Part shown: in pieces, positions 63,773 to 64,000 of the stretch
Numbering within the stretch: position 1 is the first letter of the stretch
How the letters are laid out: every line of letters starts with the position of its first letter
Assembly: GCF_023008165.1 (NCBI RefSeq)
Contig: NZ_JAKQZA010000004.1
Span: 248,001-312,000 of the forward strand
Source of the DNA: Kordiimonas laminariae
GTDB taxonomy: Bacteria > Pseudomonadota > Alphaproteobacteria > Sphingomonadales > Kordiimonadaceae
Direction: 5' to 3'
DNA length: 64,000 nt
Position numbers and translations under genes: made by a program
The notes under the pieces: generated by a model
The model's database searches: none
Seen by the model: the letters and a program-made list of their open reading frames with translations, nothing else
Told to the model about the DNA's origin: nothing

Positions 63773-64000
63773 TGTCTGAAGAAGATGACAGCCAGAAAAC
63801 TGAAGAGCCAACCGCCAAGCGTCTGCGTGAAGCGGAAGAAAAGGGTGAAGTAGCTCAGAGCCAAGAGTTGAAGACTTGGCTTATGCTTCTTGTTGCCGCA
63901 GGAGTTTTAGCTGGGTTTGGCGACAGCTTTGCTAGTGGCGTGATGGCACCCCTTCAAGGATTTTTAAGTCAAAGCCATTCTTTGAGTTCGGCCGAAGTGG
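63772..64000 (+). CDS. flhB: Flagellar export switch protein FlhB, N-terminal fragment
   Basis: Cut by the window end after 76 residues. Begins with the family phrase DSQKTEEPTAKRLREAEEKGEVAQSQELKTW and the first membrane helix (LMLLVAAGVLAGFGDSF). It is the substrate-specificity switch of flagellar export and normally carries a C-terminal autocleaving domain beyond this window. The export-gate order fliQ, fliR, flhB is standard. Confidence 0.95.
   Translation, partial: MSEEDDSQKTEEPTAKRLREAEEKGEVAQSQELKTWLMLLVAAGVLAGFGDSFASGVMAPLQGFLSQSHSLSSAEV

Overview
The window looks like one contiguous piece of a chromosome from a free-living, flagellated, aerobic Gram-negative bacterium, most likely a marine alphaproteobacterium. 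Kordiimonadales/Emcibacterales-like lineages are my best guess, inferred from gene style and moderate GC; no rRNA is present to confirm it. Supporting traits are a TonB receptor, RND efflux, a MipA/OmpV porin-like protein, fatty-acid and amino-acid catabolism, flagellar export genes, and a dense cluster of GANTC (CcrM-type) sites. I see no tRNA, rRNA, CRISPR array, insertion sequence or prophage. Codon use looks even throughout.

Layout. (1) 1-9921: an acyl-CoA catabolic cluster, all on +: two AMP-forming acyl-CoA ligases, an acyl-CoA dehydrogenase, three SDRs, a MaoC hydratase, a thiolase, a quinone-oxidoreductase-like MDR and a patatin. Together they could activate and beta-oxidise an unidentified lipid or branched/cyclic acid. 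(2) 10003-19085: a hybrid histidine kinase, an Ntn-type isoaspartyl peptidase/asparaginase, a DUF885 protein, cysteine synthase, a reduced DsbB-like protein, a divergent Lrp-type regulator and alanine dehydrogenase, and a second, unrelated asparaginase. (3) 19086-23957: a MarR regulator divergent from a phenylalanine/tyrosine catabolic operon (hppD, VOC, FAH-family, maiA, phhA) that lacks homogentisate dioxygenase. (4) 24029-32655: a stand-alone CZB zinc-sensor protein, a leucine-dehydrogenase-type enzyme, the leucine/isovalerate (liu) operon on the minus strand and a divergent LysR regulator. (5) 32817-43990: an RND efflux pair, threonine ammonia-lyase, then a TonB receptor/acyl-CoA ligase/alpha-beta hydrolase unit divergent from a TetR regulator with strong operator-like palindromes. 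(6) 44081-52507: a DPP4-like peptidase, a probable small RNA, several envelope or secreted proteins (MipA, fasciclin, an HExxH protein, a lipocalin-like protein) and release factor 3. (7) 52800-59194: two paralogous RTX calcium-binding proteins with different N-termini, LysE, a VOC protein and a strictosidine-synthase-like propeller. (8) 59187-64000: divergent flagellar operons. On minus: a FlhB-C-terminal-domain-like protein, fliO, fliP and then a GPP34 (GOLPH3-family) protein. On plus: flgB, flgC, fliE, fliQ, fliR, flhB (cut by the window end).

How it fits together. Most of the window is catabolism of acyl-CoAs and amino acids (Leu, Phe/Tyr, Ala, Asn, Thr), with local regulators facing their targets. 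Recognisable inverted repeats lie in the divergent promoters of marR/hppD, lysR/liu and tetR/tonB, and a phased TTGCA series lies in lrp/ald. The least expected items are the GPP34 gene behind fliP, the putative small RNA at about 46430-46590, the twin hairpins at 50042-50120, the GANTC cluster before the maoC gene, and the RTX pair with swapped N-termini. I did not find a single large, clearly new multi-gene system.
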